A program made the translations under genes and the position numbers. Positions 55,406 through 64,000 of a stretch of 64,000 nt of DNA are shown here, one piece after another. The notes under the pieces were generated by a model. It was not told the DNA's origin, did not search any database, and worked only from the letters and a program-made list of their open reading frames with translations. This DNA is from Williamsia muralis NBRC 105860. GTDB taxonomy: Bacteria; Actinomycetota; Actinomycetes; Mycobacteriales; Mycobacteriaceae. The stretch covers positions 1 to 64,000 of the forward strand of contig NZ_BDAP01000003.1 of NCBI RefSeq assembly GCF_001598915.1. The letters run 5' to 3'. The stretch's first letter is position 1. The number at the start of each line of letters is the position of its first letter.

Positions 55406-55460
55406 CAGGTCAAATCGTGTTGTCCGGTAACGATTTTTGTTGTTGCCGGAACGTGACCTG
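55406..55460 (+). terminator. Nested inverted repeat ending the valS-folC-DUF4233 operon
   Basis: Outer arms CAGGTCA (55406-55412) and TGACCTG (55454-55460) are perfectly complementary. Inner arms TCCGGTAAC (55423-55431) and GTTGCCGGA (55442-55450) pair with one G-U, and the loop GATTTTTGTT is T-rich. It could be a terminator or, given the dyad symmetry, an operator for the next gene. Confidence 0.55.
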
Positions 55461-55542
55461 AAAACTCGCATTTCGGGTTCCGTGGAGCCATCGACGCTGA
55501 CAAGATCGCACACACACGTAACCGTCGAAAGGCCCATCTTTT

Positions 55543-55929
55543 ATGTCTCGTCTCGCATCCGTTCCTGCCGTACTCGCAGCCGGCGCCGCCTGCATCGTCG
55601 CGGGGACTGCACTCGGTGCGGGCTCGGCATCGGCTGTCGCGGGCCCACCCATGCCGGTGGGTGGCAGTCAGTTCAGTTACACCGCGACCCATGCTCTGAC
55701 TCAGCGGGCCGCGGACATGGACCTGCCGGAGTTCGTGGCGTCGCTCCCGGTGCCCGCCGAGTACAAGCCGGCGAACCTGGCACTGGCCGCGCGTTTCGAC
55801 GTCGCGGTACAAGAGGCGCTTGCGTCGCCGGGCGGCTGTATCCAGGTGGTCATCGATCCGGCGCCCACCACGGGTGGCGTGTTCAGCTACGGGTTCTTCG
55901 GAGTCGACGGCGCGTACTGCCAGCCGTAG
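55543..55929 (+). CDS. Small secreted hypothetical protein
   Basis: A 128-residue protein I do not recognise. A signal peptide (hydrophobic stretch about 8-28) ends with GSASA|VAG, leaving a mature chain of about 97 residues. It has two Cys (GGCIQVV and AYCQP) that could form a disulfide. The central part is helical (RAADMDLPEFVASLPVPAEYKPANLALAARFD) and the end is Gly/Phe-rich. It is probably released to the envelope or medium. ATG 55543; the only ribosome-site candidate, AAAGG, is 12 nt away. It sits alone between the valS operon and ndk. Confidence 0.75.
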   Translation: MSRLASVPAVLAAGAACIVAGTALGAGSASAVAGPPMPVGGSQFSYTATHALTQRAADMDLPEFVASLPVPAEYKPANLALAARFDVAVQEALASPGGCIQVVIDPAPTTGGVFSYGFFGVDGAYCQP

Positions 55930-55952
55930 GGCAGTGCCCTCGACCGGCGGGC

Positions 55953-55958
55953 TAGGCT
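55953..55958 (+). promoter_or_regulatory. Predicted -10 element of leaderless ndk
   Basis: TAGGCT, 6 nt before the GTG of ndk. Confidence 0.55.
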
Positions 55959-55964
55959 GACCGG

Positions 55965-56378
55965 GTGACTGAACGGACTCTGGTACTCATCAAGCCCGAC
56001 GGTGTGAAGCGCGGCCTGGTCGGCGACATCATCGGCCGCATCGAGCGCAAGGGCTTGACCCTGGTGGCTCTGGAACTCAAGACCGTCAGCGACGACGTCG
56101 CTGCGGGACACTACGCGGAGCACGAGGGCAAGCCCTTCTATCCTTCGCTGCTCGAATTCATCACGTCGGGCCCCCTGGTCGCGGCAGTGCTCGAGGGCCC
56201 GCGCGCCGTGGCTGCCTTCCGGCAGATCGCCGGCGGAACCGATCCGGTCGAGAAGGCCGTTCCCGGGACGATCCGCGGGGACTATGCGCTCAGCACCCAG
56301 TTCAATCTTGTCCACGGGTCGGACTCGCCCGATTCGGCCGAGCGCGAAATCGGTCTCTGGTTCCCTGACCTCGGCTGA
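55965..56378 (+). CDS. ndk: Nucleoside diphosphate kinase
   Basis: A 137-residue NDK that equalises NTP and dNTP pools through a phosphohistidine. N-terminal [13 protein letters not shown] and the active-site block FNLVHGSDS with His117, the same number as in M. tuberculosis NdkA. GTG 55965 follows TAGGCT by 6 nt (predicted leaderless). Order folC, DUF4233, ndk, rne matches mycobacteria, with one extra small secreted protein inserted here. Confidence 0.97.
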   Translation: MTERTLVLIKPDGVKRGLVGDIIGRIERKGLTLVALELKTVSDDVAAGHYAEHEGKPFYPSLLEFITSGPLVAAVLEGPRAVAAFRQIAGGTDPVEKAVPGTIRGDYALSTQFNLVHGSDSPDSAEREIGLWFPDLG

Positions 56379-56721
56379 TCGGACTCGCTGTCGGCCTGTG
56401 TGCCGGCGATGTCGGAGGTCTGGACCGCCGGGCCACAGTTGTGTGGGATACTGACAGAGGTTGTCGAGCCCTCGCGGGCGTCGACTGCCAGATGATCAGT
56501 TCGGGTGCTCGGTCCCCACTCATGTGGTTTTCACATGGCGTGGTGTGGACATCGTGGCGCTCGACATCAGTCAGTCATCACGCCAGGCATCGCCGGTGAA
56601 CGCGGGGTCATCCCCGCCGACATAGGGCGAAGCGAGACCTACAATCCCGGCGCAGTCCGGGTAAATAGCACAGCCCTCGCGTGGCCGCGTTTATCCGCGC
56701 CCGGGGGCTTGAGGAGAATAC
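56379..56721 (+). promoter_or_regulatory. 343-nt region upstream of rne, probably a long 5' leader
   Basis: No gene is seen. GGATACT near 56448-56454 could be a -10, giving a leader of about 260 nt. Two perfect 6-bp hairpins occur, CATGTG/CACATG at 56521-56537 and GCGGGG/CCCCGC at 56602-56617, with further GC-rich dyads near 56650. Long leaders are known for rne in other bacteria, including mycobacteria, where RNase E limits its own mRNA. Confidence 0.45.
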
Positions 56722-59700
56722 GTGGCCGACACGCAGTCGCCGGACGAACTGAACAGCACAGGTTCGGCGCAAGAATTCCCGCACAAACTACGAGTGCACG
56801 CGCTGGCCAGGATTCTTGGCCTCAGCAGCCGCGAGGTGCTCGCGCACCTCGCCGAGCTGGGCATCGCGGCTCGCAGCCCACAGTCGAGCATCGTGCGCAG
56901 CACTGCCATCGCGGTACGCGACCGGATCAATCCGCCACCCGCCGACGAGTCGGTGGAGGGCGACGATGCCATCACCGCCGATGTCGACGCCCCGCCGGCC
57001 GACCCCCAGCCGGCCGACGTGCCGGTCGAGACCGAGCCCTCGGCGGAGGTATCGGCTGCGCCTGTCGCCGAGCCGACACCAGAGGATGTCTCCCCACCCG
57101 AGGACGCCGAGGTCGCTGCGGCGGCAACTGCACCCAGTGAGGACGCGCCGGCCGAGGCCGAGCCCGCTGACAAGGCGCCGGAGTCGGCACCACGCGAGAG
57201 GTCGATTCCCAGTCTCTTCTCCGCGGTGGAAGAGGAGCAGCCTCGGCACACGCCGACGACCTCTGCCGGGGCCGGGGCAGGATCGCCGCTCTTCCTGTCG
57301 GCAGAACAATCAGCTCCCATCCCGCAGAGCACCAAGGACTCGGTCGACGCGGACGCCGACACCGATACCGACGATTCGGACGACGAGAGCGAGTCGGGTT
57401 CGCGGAAACGGCGTCGCGGTCGTCGTGGTCGCGGTCGTGGACGCGGTGACCAGGCCGGCGGTGACTTCGGCGACGACGATTCGGACACGGACGCCACCGA
57501 TTCGGCCGGAGAGTCGGCGCGGGAGACCCAGGACGGCGCCTCGGCAGACTCTGACGACGCCTCCGACACCGACGACGAAGCCGCCAAGCCCGAGACGAAA
57601 TCGGGCAACAGGCGAAAGCGGAGTAGGCCGAAGAAAGCCCGGCCCGACTCCGAAGGCGACAACGAGCAGGGCCCAGACGGCTCGGCGTCCGACGCTCCCG
57701 CCGACGAGACGGCCGGTGGCGATGACGACGACTCCGACCAGTCGGCCGAATCGGACTCCTCGGACTCCGATGATCAGGACGACTCGGGCGACGGCACCTC
57801 GGCAAATCGCCGGCGTCGTCGCAGGCGCCGCCGCAAAGGCGGAGAGGGCGACGAACCGCTGCCTGCCGACGACCCGCCCAACACGGTGGTGCACGAACGT
57901 GAGCCACGGAACAAGTCGCGCGGCCGCGATGAGGTGCAGGGCATCTCCGGGTCCACCCGTCTCGAGGCCAAGCGCCAGCGACGCCGTGATGGCCGCGACG
58001 CGGGACGGCGTCGTCCGCCCATCCTGAGTGAGTCGGAATTCCTGGCCCGCCGCGAAGCGGTCGACCGGGTGATGGTTGTGCGCGAACGCTCGGGTGTGGC
58101 CGCAACGGTCACTCATGGGGACACGCACGCCGACGGCAACGCCGATTCCTCGAATCAGCAGACCCGCGATTACACCCAGGTTGCGGTGCTGGAAGACGGC
58201 GTACTGGTCGAGCACTTCGTGACCACGTCCAACTCCTCGTCGATGGTGGGCAACATCTACCTCGGTCGGGTGCAGAACGTCCTGCCCGGCATGGAAGCTG
58301 CCTTCGTCGACATCGGACGGGGACGCAACGGCGTCCTCTACGCCGGTGAGGTGAACTGGGACGCAGCCGGTCTCGATGGCGGATCACGCAAGATCGAACA
58401 GGCCCTGCGTCCCGGTGACCAGGTCTTGGTCCAGGTCAGCAAGGACCCGGTCGGGCACAAGGGTGCCCGTTTGACCACGCAGATCTCCCTGGCCGGCCGG
58501 TACCTGGTGTACGTGCCGGGCGGCGGCTCCACTGGGATCAGCCGCAAGCTTCCCGACACCGAGCGCAAACGCCTCAAGCAGATCCTCGGCAAGATCGTTC
58601 CCGACGACGCCGGTGTGATCATCCGCACCGCGTCCGAAGGTGTCTCGGCCGAAGAGTTGACGGCCGACATCGAACGTCTGCAACAGCAGTGGGAAACCAT
58701 CAACGCGGCCACCTCGGCGGCCGGTAGCTCGAAATCCGGTGCGCCGCAGACGTTGTACGAAGAGCCGGACCTTCTCGTGAAGGTGGTCCGTGACCTCTTC
58801 AACGAAGACTTCAAGAAGCTCATCGTCGAGGGCAACGGTGCCTGGAACCAGGTGGAGAACTACGTCCGAGGCGTCGCACCCGACCTGCTCGACCGCACCG
58901 AGCGATTCGAGAAGGCCCACGCCGATGCGCCTGACGTGTTCGACGTGCACCGGATCGACGAGCAGTTGGCAAAGGCATTGGACCGCAAGGTGTGGTTGCC
59001 CTCCGGTGGAACGCTGATCATCGAGCACACCGAGGCGATGACCGTCGTCGACGTGAACACAGGCAAGTTCACCGGCTCGGGCGGAAACCTCGAAGAGACG
59101 GTGACCCGCAACAACCTCGAGGCTGCCGAAGAGATCGTCCGGCAGATGAGGTTGCGCGACATCGGCGGCATGATCATCGTCGACTTCATCGACATGGTCC
59201 TCGAGTCGAACCGAGACCTGGTCCTGCGCAGGCTCACCGAGGCATTGGGCCGCGATCGCACCCGCCATCAGGTGTCGGAGGTGACGTCGCTCGGCTTGGT
59301 GCAGATGACGCGAAAGCGCCTTGGAACCGGTTTGCTCGAAGCATTCTCGACCACCTGCACCTGCTGTAACGGGCGCGGCATCGTCGTGCACGCCAACCCG
59401 GTCGAGATCTCGTCCGGCGATGATCAGGCAGGCCGCGGCGACAACACCAAGAGGGCGCGGCGCAACCGTCGTGGTGGCAAAGCGGATCAGCCTGCAGCTG
59501 TCGAGAGCAAACCGGCTGCCCACAGTCCCGCCGAGCACCCGATGTTCCGGGCGATGGCCAGCCACACGCCCGATTCCGAGACACCCGAAACGGAGACCGA
59601 TTTCGAGGTCACGGAGACGGGTTCGGAGCAGTCCGGCAACGCTGCTGCCCGCACCGAGGCCGGCACCGAGGAGACCACGTCCACGATGTCCGCGTCTGCG

Positions 59701-60189
59701 GCCGTCGAGGACACGGCTGCAGGGTCGGAGAAGGTTCACGGTGATCCCGCTCCGGCCATCACGTCATCGGACGCAGACCGGTCGGCGTCGGCTGCCCCCA
59801 AGAAGTCCGCGAAGTCCGAGAAATCCCAGAAGCCCGAGGAATCCCAGAAGCCCGAGAAGTCGGGCACATCCGAGACCGCGAGCCCCGTGGACGAAACGGC
59901 ACACAGCCCGGCAACCGAGGCGGCCGGTGACACGCAGCAGAGCACCGCTGACGAATCCGGACAAACACCGCAGAGTGCCCCGCCAAAACGGCGACGCGCA
60001 GTGCGGCGCAAGCCGGCGGCTCCCACCACGGCGACCGATCCCGCTGTCATCGCCGAGGTCATCGCCTCACCGGTGACCACCTCGGGGCCGGTCGGGACCT
60101 CCGCGTCCACCGAGCCGGCTGTGGCGGTACGGCGCACGCCGCGACGGCGCGCAGCCGGACGACCTGCAGGTCCGCCGGTGGAGGAGTGA
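56722..60189 (+). CDS. rne: Ribonuclease E/G
   Basis: A 1,155-residue endoribonuclease central to mRNA decay and rRNA/tRNA maturation. The first 470 residues are mostly disordered, with alternating acidic (Asp/Ser/Glu) and basic (RKRRRGRRGRGRGRG) tracts. The catalytic core follows: S1 domain with NIYLGRVQNVLPGMEAAFVDIG (about 509-530), catalytic DNase I-like part with the VDVNTGKFTG Asp and MIIVDFIDM Asp, and Zn-link CTCC (about 879). The C-terminal 240 residues are again disordered, with Lys/Glu repeats. It is longer than M. tuberculosis Rne (about 953), all in the disordered arms. GTG 56722 with GAGGAG 5 nt upstream. Confidence 0.96.
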   Translation: MADTQSPDELNSTGSAQEFPHKLRVHALARILGLSSREVLAHLAELGIAARSPQSSIVRSTAIAVRDRINPPPADESVEGDDAITADVDAPPADPQPADVPVETEPSAEVSAAPVAEPTPEDVSPPEDAEVAAAATAPSEDAPAEAEPADKAPESAPRERSIPSLFSAVEEEQPRHTPTTSAGAGAGSPLFLSAEQSAPIPQSTKDSVDADADTDTDDSDDESESGSRKRRRGRRGRGRGRGDQAGGDFGDDDSDTDATDSAGESARETQDGASADSDDASDTDDEAAKPETKSGNRRKRSRPKKARPDSEGDNEQGPDGSASDAPADETAGGDDDDSDQSAESDSSDSDDQDDSGDGTSANRRRRRRRRRKGGEGDEPLPADDPPNTVVHEREPRNKSRGRDEVQGISGSTRLEAKRQRRRDGRDAGRRRPPILSESEFLARREAVDRVMVVRERSGVAATVTHGDTHADGNADSSNQQTRDYTQVAVLEDGVLVEHFVTTSNSSSMVGNIYLGRVQNVLPGMEAAFVDIGRGRNGVLYAGEVNWDAAGLDGGSRKIEQALRPGDQVLVQVSKDPVGHKGARLTTQISLAGRYLVYVPGGGSTGISRKLPDTERKRLKQILGKIVPDDAGVIIRTASEGVSAEELTADIERLQQQWETINAATSAAGSSKSGAPQTLYEEPDLLVKVVRDLFNEDFKKLIVEGNGAWNQVENYVRGVAPDLLDRTERFEKAHADAPDVFDVHRIDEQLAKALDRKVWLPSGGTLIIEHTEAMTVVDVNTGKFTGSGGNLEETVTRNNLEAAEEIVRQMRLRDIGGMIIVDFIDMVLESNRDLVLRRLTEALGRDRTRHQVSEVTSLGLVQMTRKRLGTGLLEAFSTTCTCCNGRGIVVHANPVEISSGDDQAGRGDNTKRARRNRRGGKADQPAAVESKPAAHSPAEHPMFRAMASHTPDSETPETETDFEVTETGSEQSGNAAARTEAGTEETTSTMSASAAVEDTAAGSEKVHGDPAPAITSSDADRSASAAPKKSAKSEKSQKPEESQKPEKSGTSETASPVDETAHSPATEAAGDTQQSTADESGQTPQSAPPKRRRAVRRKPAAPTTATDPAVIAEVIASPVTTSGPVGTSASTEPAVAVRRTPRRRAAGRPAGPPVEE
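59811..59864 (+). repeat. In-frame repeats inside the rne C-terminal tail
   Basis: An imperfect 18-nt tandem unit (encoding SQKPEE/SQKPEK) preceded by shorter KSAKSEK units. It lies in the disordered tail and suggests replication slippage. Confidence 0.6.
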
Positions 60190-60204
60190 GGATTGCGGGT
60201 CGTA

Positions 60205-60223
60205 CCGGGTCAGTTTGACCCGG
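60205..60223 (+). terminator. rne terminator hairpin overlapping the rplU promoter
   Basis: Perfect 8-bp stem CCGGGTCA/TGACCCGG with a GTT loop, 15 nt after the rne stop. Its right arm contains the TTGACC -35 element of rplU. Confidence 0.6.
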
Positions 60224-60244
60224 CCCGCCACACTCCCGTAACCT
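60215..60244 (+). promoter_or_regulatory. Housekeeping-type promoter of rplU-rpmA
   Basis: TTGACC (60215-60220), an 18-nt spacer and TAACCT (60239-60244) make a good SigA-type promoter, with a leader of about 110 nt. The leader contains a hairpin CGGGC/GCCCG at 60313-60326, a possible site of ribosomal-protein feedback. Confidence 0.6.
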
Positions 60245-60362
60245 GGATCAGTCGCCATTCGGCGGACGGATTGCGCTGTGCTCGGAAAGACGGCGCCCGG
60301 CCGGATCGGCAACGGGCAAGAGCCCGAACAACACACGACAGACAGTAAGAGGTAGCTCTCCG

Positions 60363-60674
60363 ATGGCAACGTACGCGATCGTCAAGACCGGCGGTAAGCA
60401 GTACAAGGTCGCTGAAGGCGATCTGGTGAAGGTCGAGAAGATCGACAGTGAACTCGGCGCGACCGTCTCACTTCCCGTGACGCTTGTCGTCGACGGTGCC
60501 GATCTGACCACGGACGCCGACAAGTTGGCGAAGATCTCGGTGACCGGTGAGGTCGTCGAGCACGTCAAGGGTCCGAAGATCCGCATCCACAAGTTCAAGA
60601 ACAAGACCGGCTACCACAAGCGTCAGGGTCACCGTCAGAAGTTGACGGTCCTCAAGGTCACCGGCATCAAGTAA
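60363..60674 (+). CDS. rplU: 50S ribosomal protein L21
   Basis: A 103-residue ribosomal protein, the normal length. Begins [15 protein letters not shown] and contains [28 protein letters not shown], the L21 signature that binds 23S rRNA. AAGAGGTAG lies upstream of ATG 60363. First gene of rplU-rpmA. Confidence 0.97.
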   Translation: MATYAIVKTGGKQYKVAEGDLVKVEKIDSELGATVSLPVTLVVDGADLTTDADKLAKISVTGEVVEHVKGPKIRIHKFKNKTGYHKRQGHRQKLTVLKVTGIK

Positions 60675-60705
60675 GCACGCCCCCACACTTTTCAGGAGAA
60701 CTGTC

Positions 60706-60969
60706 ATGGCACATAAGAAGGGTGCATCCAGCTCGCGCAACGGGCGCGACTCGAATGCTCAGCGACTCGGTGTGAAGCGCTTCGGCGGCCAGCAGGTGAG
60801 CGCCGGTGAGATCCTGGTCCGCCAGCGCGGTACACACTTTCACCCCGGCGTCAACGTCGGTCGTGGCGGCGACGACACGCTGTTCGCCCTGGCTCCCGGT
60901 GCTGTGGAGTTCGGCAGCAAGCGTGGCCGCAAGACCGTGAACATCGTTCCGGAGCCTGCGCAGGCCTGA
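60706..60969 (+). CDS. rpmA: 50S ribosomal protein L27
   Basis: An 87-residue ribosomal protein whose N-terminal tail ([15 protein letters not shown]) reaches the peptidyl-transferase centre. [21 protein letters not shown] is the family signature. No cleavable N-terminal extension of the Firmicutes kind. ATG 60706 with CAGGAG upstream, 31 nt after rplU. A strong hairpin follows. Confidence 0.97.
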   Translation: MAHKKGASSSRNGRDSNAQRLGVKRFGGQQVSAGEILVRQRGTHFHPGVNVGRGGDDTLFALAPGAVEFGSKRGRKTVNIVPEPAQA

Positions 60970-60992
60970 TCCGGCGCAATGCAATCCAGCTC

Positions 60993-61034
60993 CTAAGGGG
61001 CGGGCAGGATCACCAGATCCCGCCCGCCCCTTAG
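60993..61034 (+). terminator. Terminator between rpmA and obg
   Basis: A 13-bp perfect outer stem (60993-61005 with 61022-61034), one mismatch, and a 5-bp inner stem GGATC/GATCC with loop ACCA. It is followed by AAAATT, not a T-run. It separates rplU-rpmA from obg-proB. Confidence 0.8.
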
Positions 61035-61064
61035 AAAATTCCAAACTCTCTCACAGGTGGTTCC

Positions 61065-62534
61065 ATGTCCAGATTTGTTGACCGCGTGACGATTCACGCA
61101 ACGGCGGGCAACGGTGGTCATGGCTGCTCATCGGTGCACCGCGAGAAGTTCAAACCCCTCGGCGGACCCGACGGCGGCAACGGTGGCAACGGTGGCGATG
61201 TCACCCTCGTGGTCGACCCGCAGGTTCACACCCTGCTCGACTTCCACTTCCATCCGCACGCGAAGGCCGGTAACGGCCGGCCCGGTGCGGGTGCCAACCG
61301 TGACGGCGCAAACGGGGAACCACTGGTTCTCCCTGTCCCTGACGGCACCATGGTGCTCGACCGCGACGGTCGGCTCCTGGCCGACATGGTCGGTGCAGGA
61401 ACCACTTTCGCTGCGGCGTCCGGTGGACGCGGAGGTCTCGGTAACGCCTCGCTGGCGTCCAAAGCGCGTAAGGCGCCTGGCTTCGCTCTGCTGGGGGAGG
61501 AAGGCGAGATCCGCGAGCTCGTCCTCGAACTCAAATCGGTCGCCGATGTCGGCCTCGTGGGTTTCCCGTCCGCAGGCAAATCGTCTCTCGTCTCGGTGCT
61601 CTCGGCGGCCAAGCCGAAGATCGCCGATTACCCTTTCACCACGCTCCAGCCGAACCTTGGTGTGGTGAACAGTGGTTCAGATGTCTTCACCGTCGCGGAC
61701 GTACCTGGGCTGATTCCGGGAGCGTCTGCCGGCCGCGGTCTGGGGTTGGAGTTTCTCCGTCACCTCGAACGCTGTGCGGTGCTTGCGCACGTGGTCGATT
61801 GCGCCACTCTCGAGCCCGGTCGAGACCCGGTGTCGGACATCGACGCGCTGGAGGCCGAGTTGGCCGCGTATCAGCCCGCTCTGCAGGCAGATACCGGTCT
61901 CGGGCATCTCGCCGACCGGCCTCGCGTGGTCATCCTGAACAAGACCGACGTGCCCGACGCGGCCGAACTCGCCGAGATGGTCACTCCTGAACTGCAAGAA
62001 CGTGGCTGGCCGGTGTACGCGATCTCTGCCGTCTCCCACAAGGGCCTCAAGGAACTCACCTACGCACTGGCCGACATGGTGCGCCAGTACCGCATTGACC
62101 ATCCGAAACCGGTTGCCAGGCGCCCGGTGATCCGCCCGATCCCCACCGACGACAACGGTTTCTCGGTGATCGCCGATCCCGATCAGCCCGGTGGTTTCAT
62201 CGTGCGCGGCACGCGGCCGGAGCGCTGGATCAAGCAGACGCAGTTCGAGAACGACGAAGCCGTCGGATATCTCGCCGACCGACTCAACCGGCTCGGTGTC
62301 GAGGCGGAACTGGTCAAGCAAGGCGCCGAGCCCGGCTGCCCGGTCACCATCGGAGACGTGTCCTTCGAGTGGGAACCGCAGACGCCTGTCGCGGAGGACT
62401 TCCCCATGAGCGGTCGCGGCACCGATATCCGTCTGGATCGTCCGGAACGCGTCGGTGCCTCCGAGCGCAAGATCGCACGACGGCTGCGGCGCGGCCTCGA
62501 TGTGGATGCCGAGGATCCGGACGAACGTGGCTAG
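61065..62534 (+). CDS. obg: GTPase Obg (ribosome assembly / stress)
   Basis: A 489-residue GTPase. N-terminal Gly-rich OBG fold (1-158); G domain with [12 protein letters not shown] (G1), [10 protein letters not shown] (G3), NKTD (G4) and SAVSHKG (G5); C-terminal OCT domain plus a charged tail. It binds 50S precursors and links growth to nucleotide state. ATG 61065; CAGGTGG about 7 nt upstream. proB overlaps its last codons by 8 nt. Confidence 0.97.
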   Translation: MSRFVDRVTIHATAGNGGHGCSSVHREKFKPLGGPDGGNGGNGGDVTLVVDPQVHTLLDFHFHPHAKAGNGRPGAGANRDGANGEPLVLPVPDGTMVLDRDGRLLADMVGAGTTFAAASGGRGGLGNASLASKARKAPGFALLGEEGEIRELVLELKSVADVGLVGFPSAGKSSLVSVLSAAKPKIADYPFTTLQPNLGVVNSGSDVFTVADVPGLIPGASAGRGLGLEFLRHLERCAVLAHVVDCATLEPGRDPVSDIDALEAELAAYQPALQADTGLGHLADRPRVVILNKTDVPDAAELAEMVTPELQERGWPVYAISAVSHKGLKELTYALADMVRQYRIDHPKPVARRPVIRPIPTDDNGFSVIADPDQPGGFIVRGTRPERWIKQTQFENDEAVGYLADRLNRLGVEAELVKQGAEPGCPVTIGDVSFEWEPQTPVAEDFPMSGRGTDIRLDRPERVGASERKIARRLRRGLDVDAEDPDERG

Positions 62535-63630
62535 TGTTACCCGGCAACAGATTTCGGGAGCTCGCAGCGTTGTGGTCAAGATCGGCTCCTCGGCGCTGAC
62601 CGAGTTGGCGACCGGCCTGGACACAGGCCGTCTCGATGCCCTCGCCGATGCGATCGAAGCGCGGATGCAGGCCGGTTCGGACGTCATCGTGGTGTCGTCC
62701 GGCGCAATCGGAGCGGGTATCGCGCCGTTGGGTCTCAGGAGCCGGCCGAAGGATCTGGCCACCAAGCAGGCCGCGGCCAGCGTCGGTCAGTTGGCCCTCG
62801 CGCACGCATGGAACACGTCGTTCGCCCGATACGGTCGCACCGTCGGGCAAGTTCTGCTGACGGCCCATGACATCTCGCTGCGTGCACACCACGCCAATGC
62901 GCAGCGCACCCTCGATCGATTGCGGTCTCTCGGCGCGGTCGCGATCGTCAACGAGAACGACACCGTGGCAACCAACGAGATCCGCTTCGGTGACAACGAT
63001 CGGCTGGCGGCTCTGGTGGCGCACCTGGCGGGCGCTGATGCGCTGGTCCTTCTGTCCGATGTCGACGGTCTCTACGACGGGGATCCCCGCAAGGGCAATG
63101 CTTCCATGATCTCGGAGGTCGACGGCCCCGAGGACCTCGACGGTGTGATCGCCGGCACCGGTGGCGCCCTGGGGACCGGCGGCATGGCATCGAAATTGTC
63201 GGCTGCCCGCCTCGCCGCGGATGCCGGGTTGCCGGTGCTGCTGGCAGCGGCGGCCGATGCTGCCGCAGCGCTGACCGATGCCTCGGTCGGTACTGCGTTT
63301 GCGCCTCGACCGCAACGACTTTCGGCGCGCAAGTTCTGGGTGCGGCACGCCGCAGAAGCCAGTGGACGTCTGGTGCTCGATGACGGGGCGGTGCAGGCCG
63401 TTGCCACCGCGCGCCGTTCACTGCTGTCGGCCGGTATCACCGCGGTGTCGGGCCGATTCTATGGTGGCGACGTGGTCGATCTGACGGATAAGTCCGGCCA
63501 CACGATGGCCAGGGGGGTCGTGGCGTACGACGCTACCGAGGTTGCGCAGATGGTGGGCAAGTCGAAGGCCGATCTGCCCCCTGATCTACGACGGCCGGTG
63601 GTTCACGCCGATGATCTCGTCGCGGTCTGA
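62527..63630 (+). CDS. proB: Glutamate 5-kinase
   Basis: A 367-residue enzyme for the first step of proline synthesis, phosphorylating glutamate. Amino-acid-kinase domain (1-260: [61 protein letters not shown]) and a C-terminal PUA domain (about 275-355). I start at GTG 62527, which overlaps the end of obg by 8 nt; GTG 62536, three codons later and one base after the obg stop, is equally possible. Its 3' end overlaps the convergent sirtuin gene by 45 nt. In M. tuberculosis nadE follows proB instead. Confidence 0.95.
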   Translation: MASVTRQQISGARSVVVKIGSSALTELATGLDTGRLDALADAIEARMQAGSDVIVVSSGAIGAGIAPLGLRSRPKDLATKQAAASVGQLALAHAWNTSFARYGRTVGQVLLTAHDISLRAHHANAQRTLDRLRSLGAVAIVNENDTVATNEIRFGDNDRLAALVAHLAGADALVLLSDVDGLYDGDPRKGNASMISEVDGPEDLDGVIAGTGGALGTGGMASKLSAARLAADAGLPVLLAAAADAAAALTDASVGTAFAPRPQRLSARKFWVRHAAEASGRLVLDDGAVQAVATARRSLLSAGITAVSGRFYGGDVVDLTDKSGHTMARGVVAYDATEVAQMVGKSKADLPPDLRRPVVHADDLVAV

Positions 63631-64000
63631 CTCCAGCCACCCGGTTAGCACCTCCGAGCACGAACCGTCGATCTTTATGGTCGCGCACTCGTCGCCGCGA
63701 GTGTGTCCCCGGTTGACGATGGCGATCGGTTTGCCGGTACGCCTGGCGTGTCGAACAAATCTCAGCCCACTCATCACCGTCAGGGATGACCCCAGGACGA
63801 GTACCGCATCGGCGTCATCGACCATCGAATAGCCTTGCTGCACAACTGCTTTCGGGACGCTTTCGCCGAAGTAGACGATGTCTGGTTTGAGTATTCCGCC
63901 GCAGTCCGGACAGTCGAGCATCGCGAAGTCGGTGGTGTCCTCCACAACCACATCGGCGTCAGGGGCCACCTCGATGGCGCCGCGGCCACGAATCCTGCTG
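63586..64000 (-). CDS. SIR2-family NAD-dependent protein deacylase, N-terminal part outside window
   Basis: The last 138 residues of a sirtuin, running off the right edge (frame still open at base 64000). Visible are the second Cys pair of the zinc ribbon (LDCPDCGG), [13 protein letters not shown], the NAD-site [13 protein letters not shown], and [12 protein letters not shown]. The catalytic His and first Cys pair lie outside. It probably removes acyl groups from lysines such as those of acetyl-CoA synthetase. The gene is convergent with proB, with 45 nt of opposite-strand coding overlap. Confidence 0.88.
   Translation of the reverse strand, partial: SRIRGRGAIEVAPDADVVVEDTTDFAMLDCPDCGGILKPDIVYFGESVPKAVVQQGYSMVDDADAVLVLGSSLTVMSGLRFVRHARRTGKPIAIVNRGHTRGDECATIKIDGSCSEVLTGWLESDRDEIIGVNHRPS

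Noticed and set aside
57340-57860. Asp/Ser/Arg-coding runs in rne looking like a repeat array or CRISPR
   Set aside because: They are in-frame low-complexity codons of the disordered RNase E arm, with no regular repeat-spacer structure.

Overview
This is a high-GC actinobacterial chromosome segment from a mycolic-acid-producing member of the Mycobacteriales. I think a Gordonia-like organism is most likely, but the sequence alone cannot fix the genus. The main reasons are a giant type I fatty acid synthase followed by its own AcpS, a CmrA-type mycolate reductase beside oligoribonuclease, two L,D-transpeptidases, an F420-type (Ddn-like) protein, a Rv2466c-type mycothiol enzyme, a CtaJ-like oxidase subunit and ClpP1/ClpP2. 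From memory, the gene order follows the Mycobacterium tuberculosis stretch from fas (Rv2524c) to proB (Rv2439c), with local insertions and losses. It is core chromosome, not an accessory island: I see no IS element, prophage, CRISPR array or toxin-antitoxin pair.

Layout. 1-9.35 kb: fas (5' end cut by the window) and acpS, overlapping by 4 nt. 9.36-14.0 kb: a TetR regulator and bcp (minus strand), a DUF3618 membrane peptide, a ClC channel, tRNA-Lys and the lipoprotein L,D-transpeptidase ldtB. 14.0-14.45 kb is a non-coding gap, then tRNA-His. 14.6-19.3 kb (minus strand): padR, a FadH-like dienoyl-CoA reductase, a deazaflavin-type protein, cmrA and orn. 19.4-23.6 kb: a DUF6188-like protein, a divergent orphan PaaK-like adenylating enzyme, tRNA-Arg and a CopD-CtaG fusion. 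23.7-31.5 kb: an SSB paralogue, ettA, the large NAD-glutamate dehydrogenase and a coupled unknown protein. 31.6-44.4 kb: aglA, glbO, an HNH protein, ctaJ, DUF5130, pepN, the Rv2466c-like thiol enzyme, an M48 protease, rpiB, nei1, a GYSQG hydrolase, sthA and a second L,D-transpeptidase. 44.65-49.3 kb: tRNA-Gly, then tRNA-Pro with tig, clpP1, clpP2 and clpX. 49.3-50.9 kb: divergent fdhD and mobA. 50.9-64 kb: valS-folC-DUF4233, a small secreted protein, ndk, rne, rplU-rpmA, obg-proB, and the end of a convergent sirtuin.

Functionally the window combines envelope lipid synthesis (fas, acpS, cmrA), peptidoglycan cross-linking (two Ldt), protein quality control (tig, clpP1P2, clpX), translation and RNA turnover (ettA, valS, rne, orn, rplU, rpmA, obg), and redox or thiol stress (bcp, Rv2466c-like, glbO, sthA). 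The clearest pattern I found that is not gene content is promoter architecture. At least nine genes carry a TANNNT -10 hexamer exactly 6 or 7 nt before the start codon, which predicts leaderless transcripts. Other regulatory candidates are a DnaA-box pair before the SSB paralogue, a SigH-type promoter before the Rv2466c homologue, a ClgR-like site before clpP1, and a rne terminator hairpin that overlaps the rplU promoter. I did not find a convincing undescribed multi-gene system. The best unknown proteins are the PaaK-like enzyme, the protein coupled to gdh, the core HNH protein and the GYSQG hydrolase.
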